Assembly (NCBI GenBank): GCA_035293765.1
Contig: DATGMF010000092.1
Coordinates: forward strand, 1 to 53,517
Length of the DNA: 53,517 nucleotides
Origin: DASRHT01 sp035293765
GTDB lineage: Bacteria > Chloroflexota > Ktedonobacteria > Ktedonobacterales > Ktedonobacteraceae
Reading direction: 5' to 3'
Shown here: piece after piece, positions 27,420 through 35,942 of the stretch
How positions within the stretch are numbered: position 1 is the stretch's first letter
Layout of the letters: the number at the start of each line of letters is the position of its first letter
Position numbers and translations under genes: made by a program
Notes under the pieces: generated by a model
The model's database searches: none
What the model was told of the DNA's origin: nothing
Seen by the model: only the letters and a program-made list of their open reading frames with translations

Positions 27420-28082
27420 ATGAGTGAGATAACAGGGCCGCATCAGGGACGCCTCCCACGATTAATCGGGGAGCTACGGGTGACAGGCGAGCCACTAGAA
27501 AAAGCCAGGGCAGCTATGATCATGATGCATGGCAGGGGAGCAAGCGCGGAAGACATTCTGACGCTATTGCCTGAAATCAACCGGCCAGGCTTCGTCTACC
27601 TTGCGCCGCAAGCAGCCAACCATGCCTGGTATCCCAACAGCTTTCTTGCGCCGCTTGCCAGCAACGAGCCTGACCTCTCTTCGGCGCTGGCGCTGATCGC
27701 CTCCATCTTTGAGCGGCTGGAGCAGGCTGGCATCGGGCCTGAGCGTACCATCCTACTCGGTTTCTCGCAGGGGGCCTGTCTCTCATTGGAGTATGTTGCG
27801 CGTAACGCCCGTTTTTACGGTGGCGTTGCTGGACTGAGTGGCGGCCTGATCGGTCCCGAGGGCACGCCGCGCGATTACCAGGGCACGCTAGCCAGCACTC
27901 CCATTTTCCTGGGGTGCAGCGACGTCGATCCCCACATTCCTAAGCAGCGGGTGGAGCATTCCGCCGAAGTGCTGCAACGCCTGGGCGGCAACGTCACCAT
28001 GCGTCTGTATCCCCGCATGGGCCACACCGTCAACGAGGACGAGCTTGAGGCGGTGCGGGCAATGATGGATGGGCTGATTTAA
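27420..28082 (+). CDS. Alpha/beta hydrolase, phospholipase/carboxylesterase family (MhqD-like)
   Basis: This 220-residue serine hydrolase resembles the MhqD/carboxylesterase group found next to hydroquinone dioxygenases. The core opens MIMMHGRGASAEDILTLLPE; the nucleophile is in LLGFSQGACLSLEY, the Asp in GCSDVDPHIP and the His in MGHTVNEDE. Residues about 12-20 (RLPRLIGELR) are encoded by a family C repeat, so the first twenty residues may be a recent addition. AAAGGGAG precedes the ATG. It ends the aromatic-type gene group, seven bases from a convergent regulator. Confidence 0.85.
   Translation: MSEITGPHQGRLPRLIGELRVTGEPLEKARAAMIMMHGRGASAEDILTLLPEINRPGFVYLAPQAANHAWYPNSFLAPLASNEPDLSSALALIASIFERLEQAGIGPERTILLGFSQGACLSLEYVARNARFYGGVAGLSGGLIGPEGTPRDYQGTLASTPIFLGCSDVDPHIPKQRVEHSAEVLQRLGGNVTMRLYPRMGHTVNEDELEAVRAMMDGLI
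27453..27477. repeat. Family C hairpin repeat within the esterase coding sequence
   Basis: CTCCCACGATTAATCGGGG followed by AGCTAC is in frame near the N-terminus. It differs by one base from the intergenic copy at 26650, within the CGAT/ATCG loop. Confidence 0.75.
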
Positions 28083-28089
28083 TTTCTCT

Positions 28090-28776
28090 TTATTCCTCAA
28101 TTGTTAAGAAAGAGACCAGACCAAGACGATACGCTGCCATACGTGCAGCGTATTCGTTATGGACCCCGAAATGTTCATAGATATGTTGTCGATGCGAATT
28201 GACAGTCGTAAGAGAAATGTTCAATCGTTCAGCTATCTCCTCTTGTGTATATCCTCGGCATAGAAGAGCCAGCACATCCTGCTCCCTCCTCGTTAGACTG
28301 GTTAAACCATACTCAAGAACAGGCTTCTGAAAAGACCGAATAAAGAGGTGCTGTTCCAGCATGTGGAGGATATAACTGATGATCTGAGCCATCACATAAG
28401 CTACAAACAGGGGAATGGCTGGCTGATGAGGATGGTGTTTGTCGCGAGTAACATAGAGGTACCCATAATGAGCATGGTTAAATTGAATTTCTATAATAGA
28501 GAAGGTATTTGGTAAGAAAGAAGCCTGTTTGTCAAGATGAAGAAAAACCTGGTTTTGAGTAATTACTTTGATTTCCTGGCAAAAAAATTCTACATGCCTA
28601 TCTGCGAGCGTGCAGAGGAGTTGCCCCAATTTGAGCAGATGAGCAATATAGTCACTATATCTGCTGTCTTCTAAAAGGGAAATGGAAGGTCCTACCTCAT
28701 GAACGTTTGCTAATGACTTCGTCTCGGCGTTTTCTCCAGAAAAGGTGAAAACAGAAGGTGAATTGGATGCATCCAT
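28090..28776 (-). CDS. LuxR-type DNA-binding regulator
   Basis: This 228-residue protein ends in a LuxR/FixJ helix-turn-helix (about 165-225): LTRREQDVLALLCRGYTQEEIAERLNISLTTVNSHRQHIYEHFGV. The N-terminal 150 residues contain histidine-rich and hydrophobic segments (VAYVMAQIISYILHMLEQHLF) but no recognised ligand or receiver domain. AAGGAG precedes the ATG. The gene is AT-rich compared with its neighbours and convergent with the esterase. It may control the exported-protein genes on the far side of the gap. Confidence 0.82.
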   Translation of the reverse strand: MDASNSPSVFTFSGENAETKSLANVHEVGPSISLLEDSRYSDYIAHLLKLGQLLCTLADRHVEFFCQEIKVITQNQVFLHLDKQASFLPNTFSIIEIQFNHAHYGYLYVTRDKHHPHQPAIPLFVAYVMAQIISYILHMLEQHLFIRSFQKPVLEYGLTSLTRREQDVLALLCRGYTQEEIAERLNISLTTVNSHRQHIYEHFGVHNEYAARMAAYRLGLVSFLTIEE

Positions 28777-29253
28777 AGTTTATTACTCCTTCTAATACTT
28801 TTCATATTCCAGTATGGAAAGAAAACCATTCCATTATTGCTGTGCTCTTACAAAGCTTGTAATGTCAAAGCAGGTATCATCTGGACCTCGCTCAGAAACC
28901 TCCTATCCACTAATGAGAAAAAATCATGTTCTGCCCCGAAGAAAAAAATCTAACTCTGCTTTATACTCTCATCAGAGACGTTGATGAAGGTAAAAATGCA
29001 TCAAGTCAGAAAATATATGTTTTCATATATATTGCATTAAGCCGAATCGTTAACGAATAGAATTAGAGAAAGGGGATAATAGAGGCTACACCCACTTCAG
29101 ATGACGATGCGTTTGTCGCATGCTTCTCTGTACACAAAGTACAGGATGGTATCGCTAAGTACAATCAAATGATCTGCTTAGTGAGCAGAGTTAACGGCAA
29201 AAACATATAATAGCATGATGGAGCATACTCCATCTTTCAAGGAGGAACTATTC
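28777..29253. promoter_or_regulatory. AT-rich intergenic region with palindromes and a -10 box
   Basis: About 475 bases separate the regulator from the exported-protein gene. Two inverted repeats stand out: AATATATG/CATATATATT with a TTTT loop (29012-29033) and TGTAC-ACAAA-GTACA (29129-29143). A TATAAT lies at 29206-29211, without a clear -35. These are candidate sites for the divergent LuxR-type regulator, but that is inference. Confidence 0.4.
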
Positions 29254-29829
29254 TTGCGCAAATTTCTTTCTCTCAAGGTTTCTTTGTTGACAATGATGAT
29301 CTTCGCCTTTAGTTTGGCCCTCCTACCTGGGACATCCTTTGCATCGACTCATCCAAAAGCAAAAAGTCCAACTCCACAGAGTGTGTCATGTGGTACTTAC
29401 GTTGGATGGGTGTTTGACTCTGGTGTAAACCAGGGAGAACATATATGGCAATTTGGTCCGACATATACTAACTTTAATGGCACCGGCTCAACAGTAAGTA
29501 TGACGCTCACGGCTACACAGGGAGGGACAATGACGATCACAGCATCAGCCAGTGTGGAAGTAGACGCTAATGCTGTTCTTGCAGGAGCGAAAGCCACGGT
29601 AGGTGCTTCTTTATCCGTCTCGCTCACTGCATCAAGCTCGAATGCCATCACGTTTAACGTCCCATCTCATCAATATGGCCATGGGCAATATGGTATCTGG
29701 TACTTCACCGTCTACGGTCACTACTACTACTATAACGCCCCTACATGCAGTATTATTCAAGATGACGGTTATCTCGATTTTTATGTTCCAAGTGGGCAAG
29801 GCTGGAACATTTGGACAAGCACAAACTAA
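29254..29829 (+). CDS. Secreted beta-rich protein of unknown function
   Basis: This 191-residue protein has a Sec signal peptide: MRKFLSLK, then VSLLTMMIFAFSLALL, with cleavage expected near TSFAS. The mature part has a long Thr/Ser/Ala-rich alternating stretch (about 85-135) typical of beta strands, then HGQYGIWYFTVYGHYYYYN. Two cysteines (SCGTYVG and PTCSII) could pair. The start is the TTG at 29254, with AAGGAGG eight bases upstream. No family is recognised. It is followed by a hairpin and a lipoprotein gene. Confidence 0.65.
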   Translation: MRKFLSLKVSLLTMMIFAFSLALLPGTSFASTHPKAKSPTPQSVSCGTYVGWVFDSGVNQGEHIWQFGPTYTNFNGTGSTVSMTLTATQGGTMTITASASVEVDANAVLAGAKATVGASLSVSLTASSSNAITFNVPSHQYGHGQYGIWYFTVYGHYYYYNAPTCSIIQDDGYLDFYVPSGQGWNIWTSTN

Positions 29830-29852
29830 GTAATCAGTATTAGTCGAGGTTT

Positions 29853-29893
29853 GGGAGGGAGAAAAGAATGTGAACTGCACATTCCTTCCTCCC
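29853..29893. terminator. Hairpin between the two exported-protein genes
   Basis: GAATGTG (29866-29872) pairs with CACATTC (29878-29884) around AACTG; outer GGGAGG and CCTCCC extend the stem. No T-run follows, so it may be a partial terminator or processing site. Confidence 0.45.
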
Positions 29894-29933
29894 GCCATAC
29901 AATCAGTACAACACGAAAGGAAAGGGAAAATAC

Positions 29934-30401
29934 ATGAGGCAATCATCCAGACTCCAACTCTTTCTTCTGATATGGAGCACTGCGCTGTTATGTGCGCTGT
30001 TTATTGTTGGATGTAATGTTCCTGCTCAACCTACTTCTAGTACTACGACTCCCACGGTAGTATCAACAGAGACACAGACTCCACCCATTCTTGACCGAAC
30101 CAGTGGGAAAGAAGTGCTCTACTTATCTAGCAAATTGGTCAAGAATGGAGAGAACAGTGCCAATGGTACGTTTTTCTCCAGTGGTCCTTATCATATCGGA
30201 GCAATTTGTACGGGAAGTGGGAAATTAACCATCCAGGCAACATCCCTAACATTCTCCATTGAATGTACCCGTAGTGGAAACATGCAGGTAGAGCAATTTG
30301 GTACAGTAGATAATCCTCCTTCACCGCAAACGAATCAGATCCAGGTGACTGCCAGTGGAACGAGTGTCTGGGAAGTCTCCGTCCAAATTATTCCTAAATG
30401 A
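29934..30401 (+). CDS. Small exported lipoprotein, unknown function
   Basis: This 155-residue lipoprotein has the signal LLIWSTALLCALFIVGC (lipobox Cys C27). A Thr/Pro/Ser linker (TSSTTTPTVVSTETQTPP) follows, then a beta-rich domain with two cysteines (GAICTGSGKLT and SIECTRSGN) likely to form a disulfide. AAAGGAAAGGG precedes the ATG. It is AT-rich like the preceding gene. I do not recognise the fold with certainty. Confidence 0.7.
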   Translation: MRQSSRLQLFLLIWSTALLCALFIVGCNVPAQPTSSTTTPTVVSTETQTPPILDRTSGKEVLYLSSKLVKNGENSANGTFFSSGPYHIGAICTGSGKLTIQATSLTFSIECTRSGNMQVEQFGTVDNPPSPQTNQIQVTASGTSVWEVSVQIIPK

Positions 30402-30569
30402 GGTTAAAGAGTTCCACTGTTCATCACAACAGGAACGCTCTGTGCGAATGGTTTAGAGGGCAAGATCAGCTAACCTGGAGATTGGTCTGCCCAAAAACCA
30501 AACGAAGAGTGTTAAGTATGTAACACTTTTTGCAAGCGTCGGCTTCTCCGTTGACAACAATAATGTTTT

Positions 30570-32222
30570 TCATTCGTTCCTCGCACGCTTCGTTCCGCTC
30601 ACAATCTGTCCTGGCGTCGCGCCGGTGTGCTGCCCATTGTGCAGGACGCGCGTGCCGTTGACCCAGACATGCTGGATGCCCGTCGAGAAGCGATGGGAGT
30701 CCTCGAAGGTTGCATGGTCCGCGACCGTCTCAGGGTTGAAGAGCACCACATCGGCAAAGTAACCAGGACGCAGCAGGCCACGGTCACGCAGCCCGAGCCT
30801 GCTTGCCGGTGCGCCGCTCATCTTGCGCACGGCATCCTCCAATGTCAGCACCTTCTCCTCGCGCGTGTATTTCCCCAGCACGCGCGGATACGTACCATAG
30901 GCGCGCGGATGCGTTGGTCCTGGCGTCGGCTCCCAGGCGGGATCGATGCCGCCTGCGTCGGTCGAGATGCTCACCCAGGGCTGACGCAAGCCGAATGCGA
31001 CATTGGCTTCGTCCATCGTGTAGTAGATCGTGAAAATGCGCTGCCGTTCCGAGAGTAGTAGATCGATCACGGTATCAAGCCAGTGCTGGCCGCGCATCTG
31101 CGCAATCTCGGTCAGTCGTTTGCCCGCGTATTGTCGATTCTGCGGCTGTTCAAAGCCAACGGGCATCACGCCCTCAGGCCCGACGCTATGCGCCAGTGCC
31201 TCCCAGCCGCCGGAGGGAGCGAGCACTTCGGCGCGGATACGTTGCTGACGCTCGGGATCGGCCAGCGTCTCGAAATACGTCCCGCCTTCCGCCACCCACG
31301 GCGGCAGCACCGAGTCCAGTCCGGTACCCGAAGCGGCGTAGGGATACATATCGGCGGTGACATCTACGCCGGCGTCGCGCGCCGCCTGAATGCGGGCGAT
31401 AGCCTCAGTCATCAGAGGCCAGTTGCGTTTACCCATCGCTTTGAGATGATAGATTTCCACCGGCAGATTGCCGCGTCGCCCAATCTCAAACGCCTCGTCG
31501 AGCGCCGTCAGCAGCTCATCGCCCTCCGAACGCAGGTGGGTGATGTAGATGCCGCCATACTGGCTCACCACTTTCGCCACCTCCACCAGTTCATCGGTTG
31601 AGGTATAGGTATCGGGCGGGTAGATCAACGCGTAAGAGACGCCGAGCGCGCCATCTTCCATCGCCTCGGCCATCACGCGCCGCATCGTCTCCAGCTCATC
31701 AGGTGTTGGCTGACCCATCTCCATGCCCTTCACATATTGGCGCAGCGTGCCACCGCCCAGGAAAGAGCCGATGTTGGGCGAGACGCCGCGCTCGACCAGC
31801 GCATCCAGCCAATCGCGGAAGCGCGTCCAGCCCTTCGAGCGTTCGACCCACTCGCTAATCTGGGTACGCGTAAGTGCAGACACATCCTCAAAGCCATCGC
31901 GGATCTGACCGCCCACAGGCGCGGGCGTCCAGCCTTCGCCCATAATCTCGGTCGTGACGCCCTGTGTGATTTTGGAGAGGTCGCGTGGATCGTACATCAG
32001 CGGGATATGCGAATGGCTCAGGATATCGATAAAGCCCGGGCAGACGACCAGCCCTGTCGCGTCCACAACCTCGCGGGCGGATTCAGGCGCAATCTGACCA
32101 GGGGCAGTAATATCCAGCACGCGTTCGCCCGCGATGGCAACATCCCCGTAGAACCACGGATTGCCCGTGCCATCTATCACCTGCGCGCCTCGGATCAGGA
32201 TATCGATAGGAGTGGTGGTCAT
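30570..32222 (-). CDS. N-acyl-D-amino-acid deacylase-like amidohydrolase
   Basis: This 550-residue amidohydrolase matches the D-aminoacylase group, which cleaves N-acyl-D-amino acids. It has the small beta domain DILIRGAQVIDGTGNPWFYG, the ITQGVTTEIMGEGW segment, YITHLRSEGD (His), VEIYHLKAMGKRNW (His) and ISTDAGGID (Asp). The usual metal pair HxH after GFID is changed: the sequence reads GFIDILSHSH, so the first His is Leu (L68) while H70 and H72 remain. The ATG at 32222 is preferred to 32243 because AAGGAAAG lies upstream. It stands alone on the minus strand and shows no operon partner. Confidence 0.82.
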   Translation of the reverse strand: MTTTPIDILIRGAQVIDGTGNPWFYGDVAIAGERVLDITAPGQIAPESAREVVDATGLVVCPGFIDILSHSHIPLMYDPRDLSKITQGVTTEIMGEGWTPAPVGGQIRDGFEDVSALTRTQISEWVERSKGWTRFRDWLDALVERGVSPNIGSFLGGGTLRQYVKGMEMGQPTPDELETMRRVMAEAMEDGALGVSYALIYPPDTYTSTDELVEVAKVVSQYGGIYITHLRSEGDELLTALDEAFEIGRRGNLPVEIYHLKAMGKRNWPLMTEAIARIQAARDAGVDVTADMYPYAASGTGLDSVLPPWVAEGGTYFETLADPERQQRIRAEVLAPSGGWEALAHSVGPEGVMPVGFEQPQNRQYAGKRLTEIAQMRGQHWLDTVIDLLLSERQRIFTIYYTMDEANVAFGLRQPWVSISTDAGGIDPAWEPTPGPTHPRAYGTYPRVLGKYTREEKVLTLEDAVRKMSGAPASRLGLRDRGLLRPGYFADVVLFNPETVADHATFEDSHRFSTGIQHVWVNGTRVLHNGQHTGATPGQIVSGTKRARNE

Positions 32223-32286
32223 CTGCTCTTTCCTTCCTTGCAATGATTGATGACAACTTACTATGCGAACGGCCAGCGCCGTTGCC

Positions 32287-32393
32287 GGACGCGATAAATC
32301 GGGTCCCTACAATATTTCCTGCAATAGTAGAATTATAGCAGGAATTCCAGGGAGGAACGGCAATAAATTGGACGCGATAAATCAGGTCCCTAC
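32287..32393. repeat. Two direct family B repeats
   Basis: GGACGCGATAAATCGGGTCC plus CTAC at 32287-32310 and the same with one change at 32370-32393. They occupy the gap between two minus-strand genes. Confidence 0.75.
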
Positions 32394-32413
32394 GAAGCAG
32401 GGCGGGATTGAAC

Positions 32414-33208
32414 CTACAGCAGCGAGCGCGTCACCCCGCCGTCAACCTGGATCGTTGTCCCTGTGATGTACGCAGCTTGCTCCGAGGCCAGGAAAGCGAC
32501 CAGCGCGCCCAGTTCTTCGGGTTTGCCGATGCGCCCCATCGGGATCTCGCGTGCGGCGTCTTTGAGCGCTTCCTCCTCGCTAATGCCCTGCTGCTTTTTG
32601 GCGTCGAGCTGGTAGACCTGGCGGATGCGGTCGGTCAGGATGCGCCCCGGACAGACGTTATTGATGGTAATATTCTCCGGCGCAAGCTCGATAGACAGGC
32701 TTTTCGCCAATCCGATCACCCCCGGGCGGATCGCGTTGGAGAGCAGGAGATTATCAATGGGCTGCTTGACCGAGGTGCTCACGATATTGATGATGCGCCC
32801 GCTGCCCTGCTTGCGCATATGTGGGAGCACGAGCCGGATCAGGCGCACGACGCTGAGCAGGCTTAATTCAAACGCCGCCTCCCATTGAGCATCGTTGAAC
32901 ATCTCGAACGTCCCCGGTGGCGGTCCGCCTGCGTTATTGACCAGAACATCAATCTGCCCGAATTCGCGTGTTGCAGCCTCAACTATTGCGGCGAGATCGT
33001 CCGGTTTCGTCACATCCGTGGGCACCGCGAGTACCTGGCTGCCGCTCTCGCGCCTCATCTGCTCGGCAGCTTCGCGCAAAACCTGCTCGTTGCGTGCGCC
33101 AATTACCACCTGCGCACCCTCAGCCGCCAGAGCTGCCGCGCTGGCCCGTCCCAACCCCTTGCTCGCCGCCAGAACGATAGCGACTTTTCCTTTCAGTCCC
33201 AGATCCAT
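32414..33208 (-). CDS. Atypical short-chain dehydrogenase/reductase
   Basis: This 264-residue Rossmann protein has ASKGLGRASAAALAAEG (cofactor loop), VLVNNAGGPPPG and the PG turn NVCPGRILTDR. The catalytic YxxxK is missing: the aligned stretch reads SNAIR (157-161), although an upstream Ser in NIVSTSVKQP is kept. Proteins of this type are annotated as FabG-like SDRs but lie in a subgroup without the normal tetrad. AAAGGAAAAG precedes the ATG. It may use different chemistry or serve as a binding protein. Confidence 0.85.
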   Translation of the reverse strand: MDLGLKGKVAIVLAASKGLGRASAAALAAEGAQVVIGARNEQVLREAAEQMRRESGSQVLAVPTDVTKPDDLAAIVEAATREFGQIDVLVNNAGGPPPGTFEMFNDAQWEAAFELSLLSVVRLIRLVLPHMRKQGSGRIINIVSTSVKQPIDNLLLSNAIRPGVIGLAKSLSIELAPENITINNVCPGRILTDRIRQVYQLDAKKQQGISEEEALKDAAREIPMGRIGKPEELGALVAFLASEQAAYITGTTIQVDGGVTRSLL

Positions 33209-33289
33209 CTTACACTTTTCCTTTGTCGAAATAAATTTTCGTTGCGACCCCGATTATGTTCATAAACAAATACGCTGGCAGTGCCTCCC

Positions 33290-33544
33290 GTAGGGACGAG
33301 ATTGATCGCGTCCGCTTTAGCGCCCGTCCTCGTCTCCCCTATCCCACCAAGCCAGCGTCCTCGCCACCGCCGCCCCGAACCGTACAGCGATTCTACGAGG
33401 CGAGGAGGGACCTGTGCTTGTATTGTGGCAGGATGGCACGATAGGGGCAAGGCGGCGCTAAAGCGGACGGGCTGAAGCACGTCTCTACAGGAGGATTACC
33501 GGTATAATTTGTTCATGTGCTTACCGCGTCCGCTTTAGCGCCCG
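33290..33544. repeat. Cluster of three family B repeats in a gene-free stretch
   Basis: Copies lie at 33290-33326 (GTAGGGACGAGATTGATCGC start), 33454-33488 (opposite orientation, GGCGCTAAAGCGGACGGG) and 33521-33544. Opposite orientations allow pairing over the shared GTCCGCTTTAGCGCCCG. The region 33209-33595 holds nothing else I can support. Confidence 0.75.
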
Positions 33545-33595
33545 TTCGCCGATATTGTATAAACCGCCAAAGGGCCAGCGAAACCTGGCCCGCCT

Positions 33596-34384
33596 CTACT
33601 GTTCACCGTTAAACCGAGCTTTGCGCTTCTCCAAGAAGGCGTGCATGCCCTCTTGCGCGTCGGCGAGCTGGGAAGACGAGGCCATGACTTCAACGGCGTA
33701 GTTATAGGCTTGCGGCTGCGGCAGATCGATCTGCGCGTAGTATGCCTGCTTGCCGATGCCTTTTGACAGCAGGCTGCCGCGTGTGGCTGCGTCCAGCAGC
33801 TTGCGTGACGCTTCCACAAGCTGGTCGGGCGGTACGACGCGGTTCACCAATCCCCAGTTCAGAGCCGTCTGCGCATCTATCGCGTCGCCTGTGAAGAGCA
33901 TTTCGAGGGCGCGTTTGCGTCCGATGGCGCGGCTAACGGCCACCATCGGCGTAGTGCAGAACCAGCCGCCCTTGCCGCCAGGAGTTGCGAAGGCTGCATC
34001 TGTCGAGGCCACCGCCAGGTCACAGGTGGCAACCAGCTGGCAGCCCGCAGCAGTGGCGATGGCGTGAACGCGCGCCAGCACGGGCTGAGGGATCGCCTGA
34101 ATCGTATCCATCAGCGTCGTGCAGACGCGTAGAAGCTTGCGCATCGCCACGATATCCTGTCCCACCATATCGGCGAAGTCATGGCCTGCCGAGAAGGCGG
34201 GTCCGTTGGCTGCCAGAAAGACGCCGCGCACGTTGCTCTCGCCCGCCTGCCTGAACGCGTCGGTCAACTCCAGCATATGCTTGAGCGAGAGCGCATTGCG
34301 GCGCTGGGGGCAATTCATCGTGATGGTCGCAAAATCATGATCGAACTCTAGCTCGATCAGTTCATACGTTCTGGTCATTGTCAT
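33596..34384 (-). CDS. Enoyl-CoA hydratase/isomerase family protein
   Basis: This 262-residue crotonase-fold protein carries NCPQRRNALSLKHMLEL, the oxyanion-hole stretch FSAGHDFADM, and the second loop AIATAAGCQLVATCDLAVAS with the following AAFATPGGKGGWFCTTP. The Glu residues of the two classical catalytic positions are not clearly present (CQL replaces the usual GGCEL), so it may be an isomerase or another crotonase rather than a hydratase. The ATG at 34384 is seven bases from AAAGGAG and was chosen over ATGs at 34390 and 34378. It stands alone. Confidence 0.82.
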   Translation of the reverse strand: MTMTRTYELIELEFDHDFATITMNCPQRRNALSLKHMLELTDAFRQAGESNVRGVFLAANGPAFSAGHDFADMVGQDIVAMRKLLRVCTTLMDTIQAIPQPVLARVHAIATAAGCQLVATCDLAVASTDAAFATPGGKGGWFCTTPMVAVSRAIGRKRALEMLFTGDAIDAQTALNWGLVNRVVPPDQLVEASRKLLDAATRGSLLSKGIGKQAYYAQIDLPQPQAYNYAVEVMASSSQLADAQEGMHAFLEKRKARFNGEQ

Positions 34385-34617
34385 GAGCATGCTCCTTTCA
34401 GGAGGGCTTGCAGGGTCGCGTGTCCGGTTAGCAAATAAAGATATGGCGTCCTTCAAAGAAAGCCAGTGCGCTTTGCCGCTATAGTTGCACTATACATCAG
34501 GGAGGGAAGGGAGTGCAAACGCGAGGAATGTGCCAGACTTCTGATACCAGGAGTCTAGCGCATCTAGTGTGAGAACAACGTGGTCCTCGAAATACCGATA
34601 TGAAGCCCTGAGCGACT

Positions 34618-34944
34618 TTAGCTGAGTGATACCGGACGATACACCTGGACTTCGCCCGCGACGAGGGCAACGCCGCCGGTCGCAAAATTCTGCAAATCGC
34701 CAGCGGCAGCTTGACCCTCTGGTGATTGTAAAGCTTGCTGCAATGCTGCCATACCCTCAAAATAGAGTTGGACGACGAAATAGTAAGGCGAAGGCTCTTG
34801 TGGATTGAGAGTCGAAGGTTTGTTAGCTACAAAGCCTTTGAGTCCTGGAATCTTTTGGGCCAGGACAGCATGCGTCTGCTGGTAGTGCTGATCAAAGGCA
34901 GCCGGATCTTGGGGATGTCCATACAAAACTGTTAGTTGGATCAA
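34618..34944 (-). CDS. EthD-domain protein
   Basis: This 108-residue protein begins IQLTVLYGHPQDPAAFDQHYQQTHA, the signature of the EthD ferredoxin-like fold, followed by LKGFVANKPSTLNP and PYYFVVQLYFEGMAALQQAL. Family members are small dimeric proteins found with ether or aromatic degradation genes and of uncertain biochemistry. The start is most likely the TTG at 34944, with GAAGGGAAGAG upstream; the longer frame to 35040 is lysine/arginine-rich and overlaps the promoter. A sigma70-like promoter lies upstream. Confidence 0.75.
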   Translation of the reverse strand: MIQLTVLYGHPQDPAAFDQHYQQTHAVLAQKIPGLKGFVANKPSTLNPQEPSPYYFVVQLYFEGMAALQQALQSPEGQAAAGDLQNFATGGVALVAGEVQVYRPVSLS

Positions 34945-34980
34945 AATGTTTCTCTTCCCTTCGTATCTAGCCTGACGTCG

Positions 34981-35040
34981 CCGACAAATATTCTGTCGGT
35001 GATAAGAGGCAGTATATGTTTTTTTCTTTTTTGTTGTCAA
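34981..35040 (-). promoter_or_regulatory. Promoter and adjacent inverted repeat before the EthD gene
   Basis: On the minus strand TTGACA (35035-35040), an 18-base spacer and TATACT (35011-35016). Just downstream in transcription, CCGACA (34981-34986) pairs with TGTCGG (34994-34999), a possible operator or leader hairpin close to the transcription start. Confidence 0.55.
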
Positions 35041-35055
35041 TGTCTATAAAGGAGG

Positions 35056-35934
35056 CTAGCTCGCAATTGATGGCTGACAGAGAAATGCCTCAACACATGC
35101 ATAGAACTTGTCCGGCTGGGAGAGAAAGGGCGTGTGACCTGCCTGGTGAAACGTATGGACCTGCGCTTGCGGATAGAGCTGCCGTAGCGCCTTACGCATT
35201 TCTGGCCTTGTCGCGGGATCATCGTCCGATTGGAGGATGAGCATCTTCCCTGACCAGGCTGCAAGATCATTGGGCGAGAAGTGGTAGTTGAGCCGGTAAT
35301 CGATAGTCGCATCGAATGAACTCACCATATCCGCTCGCGTTAGTTGTCCGACCAGTTCCCGCATCAGTGTGCGCCAGAAAAGCCGCTCTTCTGGTCGTAC
35401 TGAGAGAGCTTTTGCCAGCAAGGTACTTACCAGCGCGCGTACCATCCCTGGAGGAAGCATTGTTACCAGCGGTTTTGTATATTTTGTTGCTTTTCCAAGT
35501 CGCTCGTCTGGTATGCCCGTATTCATCAAAATGAGCTTGCTTACACGGTCGGGATACTTGCGCACAAAGCATTGACCAACATCGCCGCCGAAGGAGGCCG
35601 CGAAAAGAATGACGCGCTCAATCGCAAGCTGATCGAGCAGGGCAGCGAGCCCATCGATATGACCGCGCATATCCGAGAGAGGAGGGTATGAGGGATAGAG
35701 GCAGCGATATTCCTGCTCGAACCGCTGCATCAGGGGAAAGGCAACATCCCCAATACGTTCGCCTCCTGGCAGGATCAGCATCGTCTCAGCGCCCTGACCC
35801 CCAATGAGATAGCTCCACTCTGCACCCAAAAGATTGGTATACTGACGCGGATGGGATGTGCGAAATGTCTGCAAGCGTTCCCTTTGCTCTGCCGGAACGT
35901 GCTGGTAATCCTTCTCAGAAAGAATAGTTTTCAT
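35056..35934 (-). CDS. Alpha/beta-fold hydrolase
   Basis: This 292-residue hydrolase has the nucleophile in VILFAASFGGDVGQCFV (AxSxGG in place of GxSxG), the acid likely in LILQSDDDPATRPEM and the His in QAGHTPFLSQPDKF. The oxyanion turn is LILPGGERIGD. There is no signal peptide. It begins nine bases after the TrmB-type gene ends, so the two form an operon under the palindrome-covered promoter. The substrate is unknown; a small ester or lactone is plausible. Confidence 0.82.
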   Translation of the reverse strand: MKTILSEKDYQHVPAEQRERLQTFRTSHPRQYTNLLGAEWSYLIGGQGAETMLILPGGERIGDVAFPLMQRFEQEYRCLYPSYPPLSDMRGHIDGLAALLDQLAIERVILFAASFGGDVGQCFVRKYPDRVSKLILMNTGIPDERLGKATKYTKPLVTMLPPGMVRALVSTLLAKALSVRPEERLFWRTLMRELVGQLTRADMVSSFDATIDYRLNYHFSPNDLAAWSGKMLILQSDDDPATRPEMRKALRQLYPQAQVHTFHQAGHTPFLSQPDKFYACVEAFLCQPSIAS

Positions 35935-35942
35935 GGGCTGCT

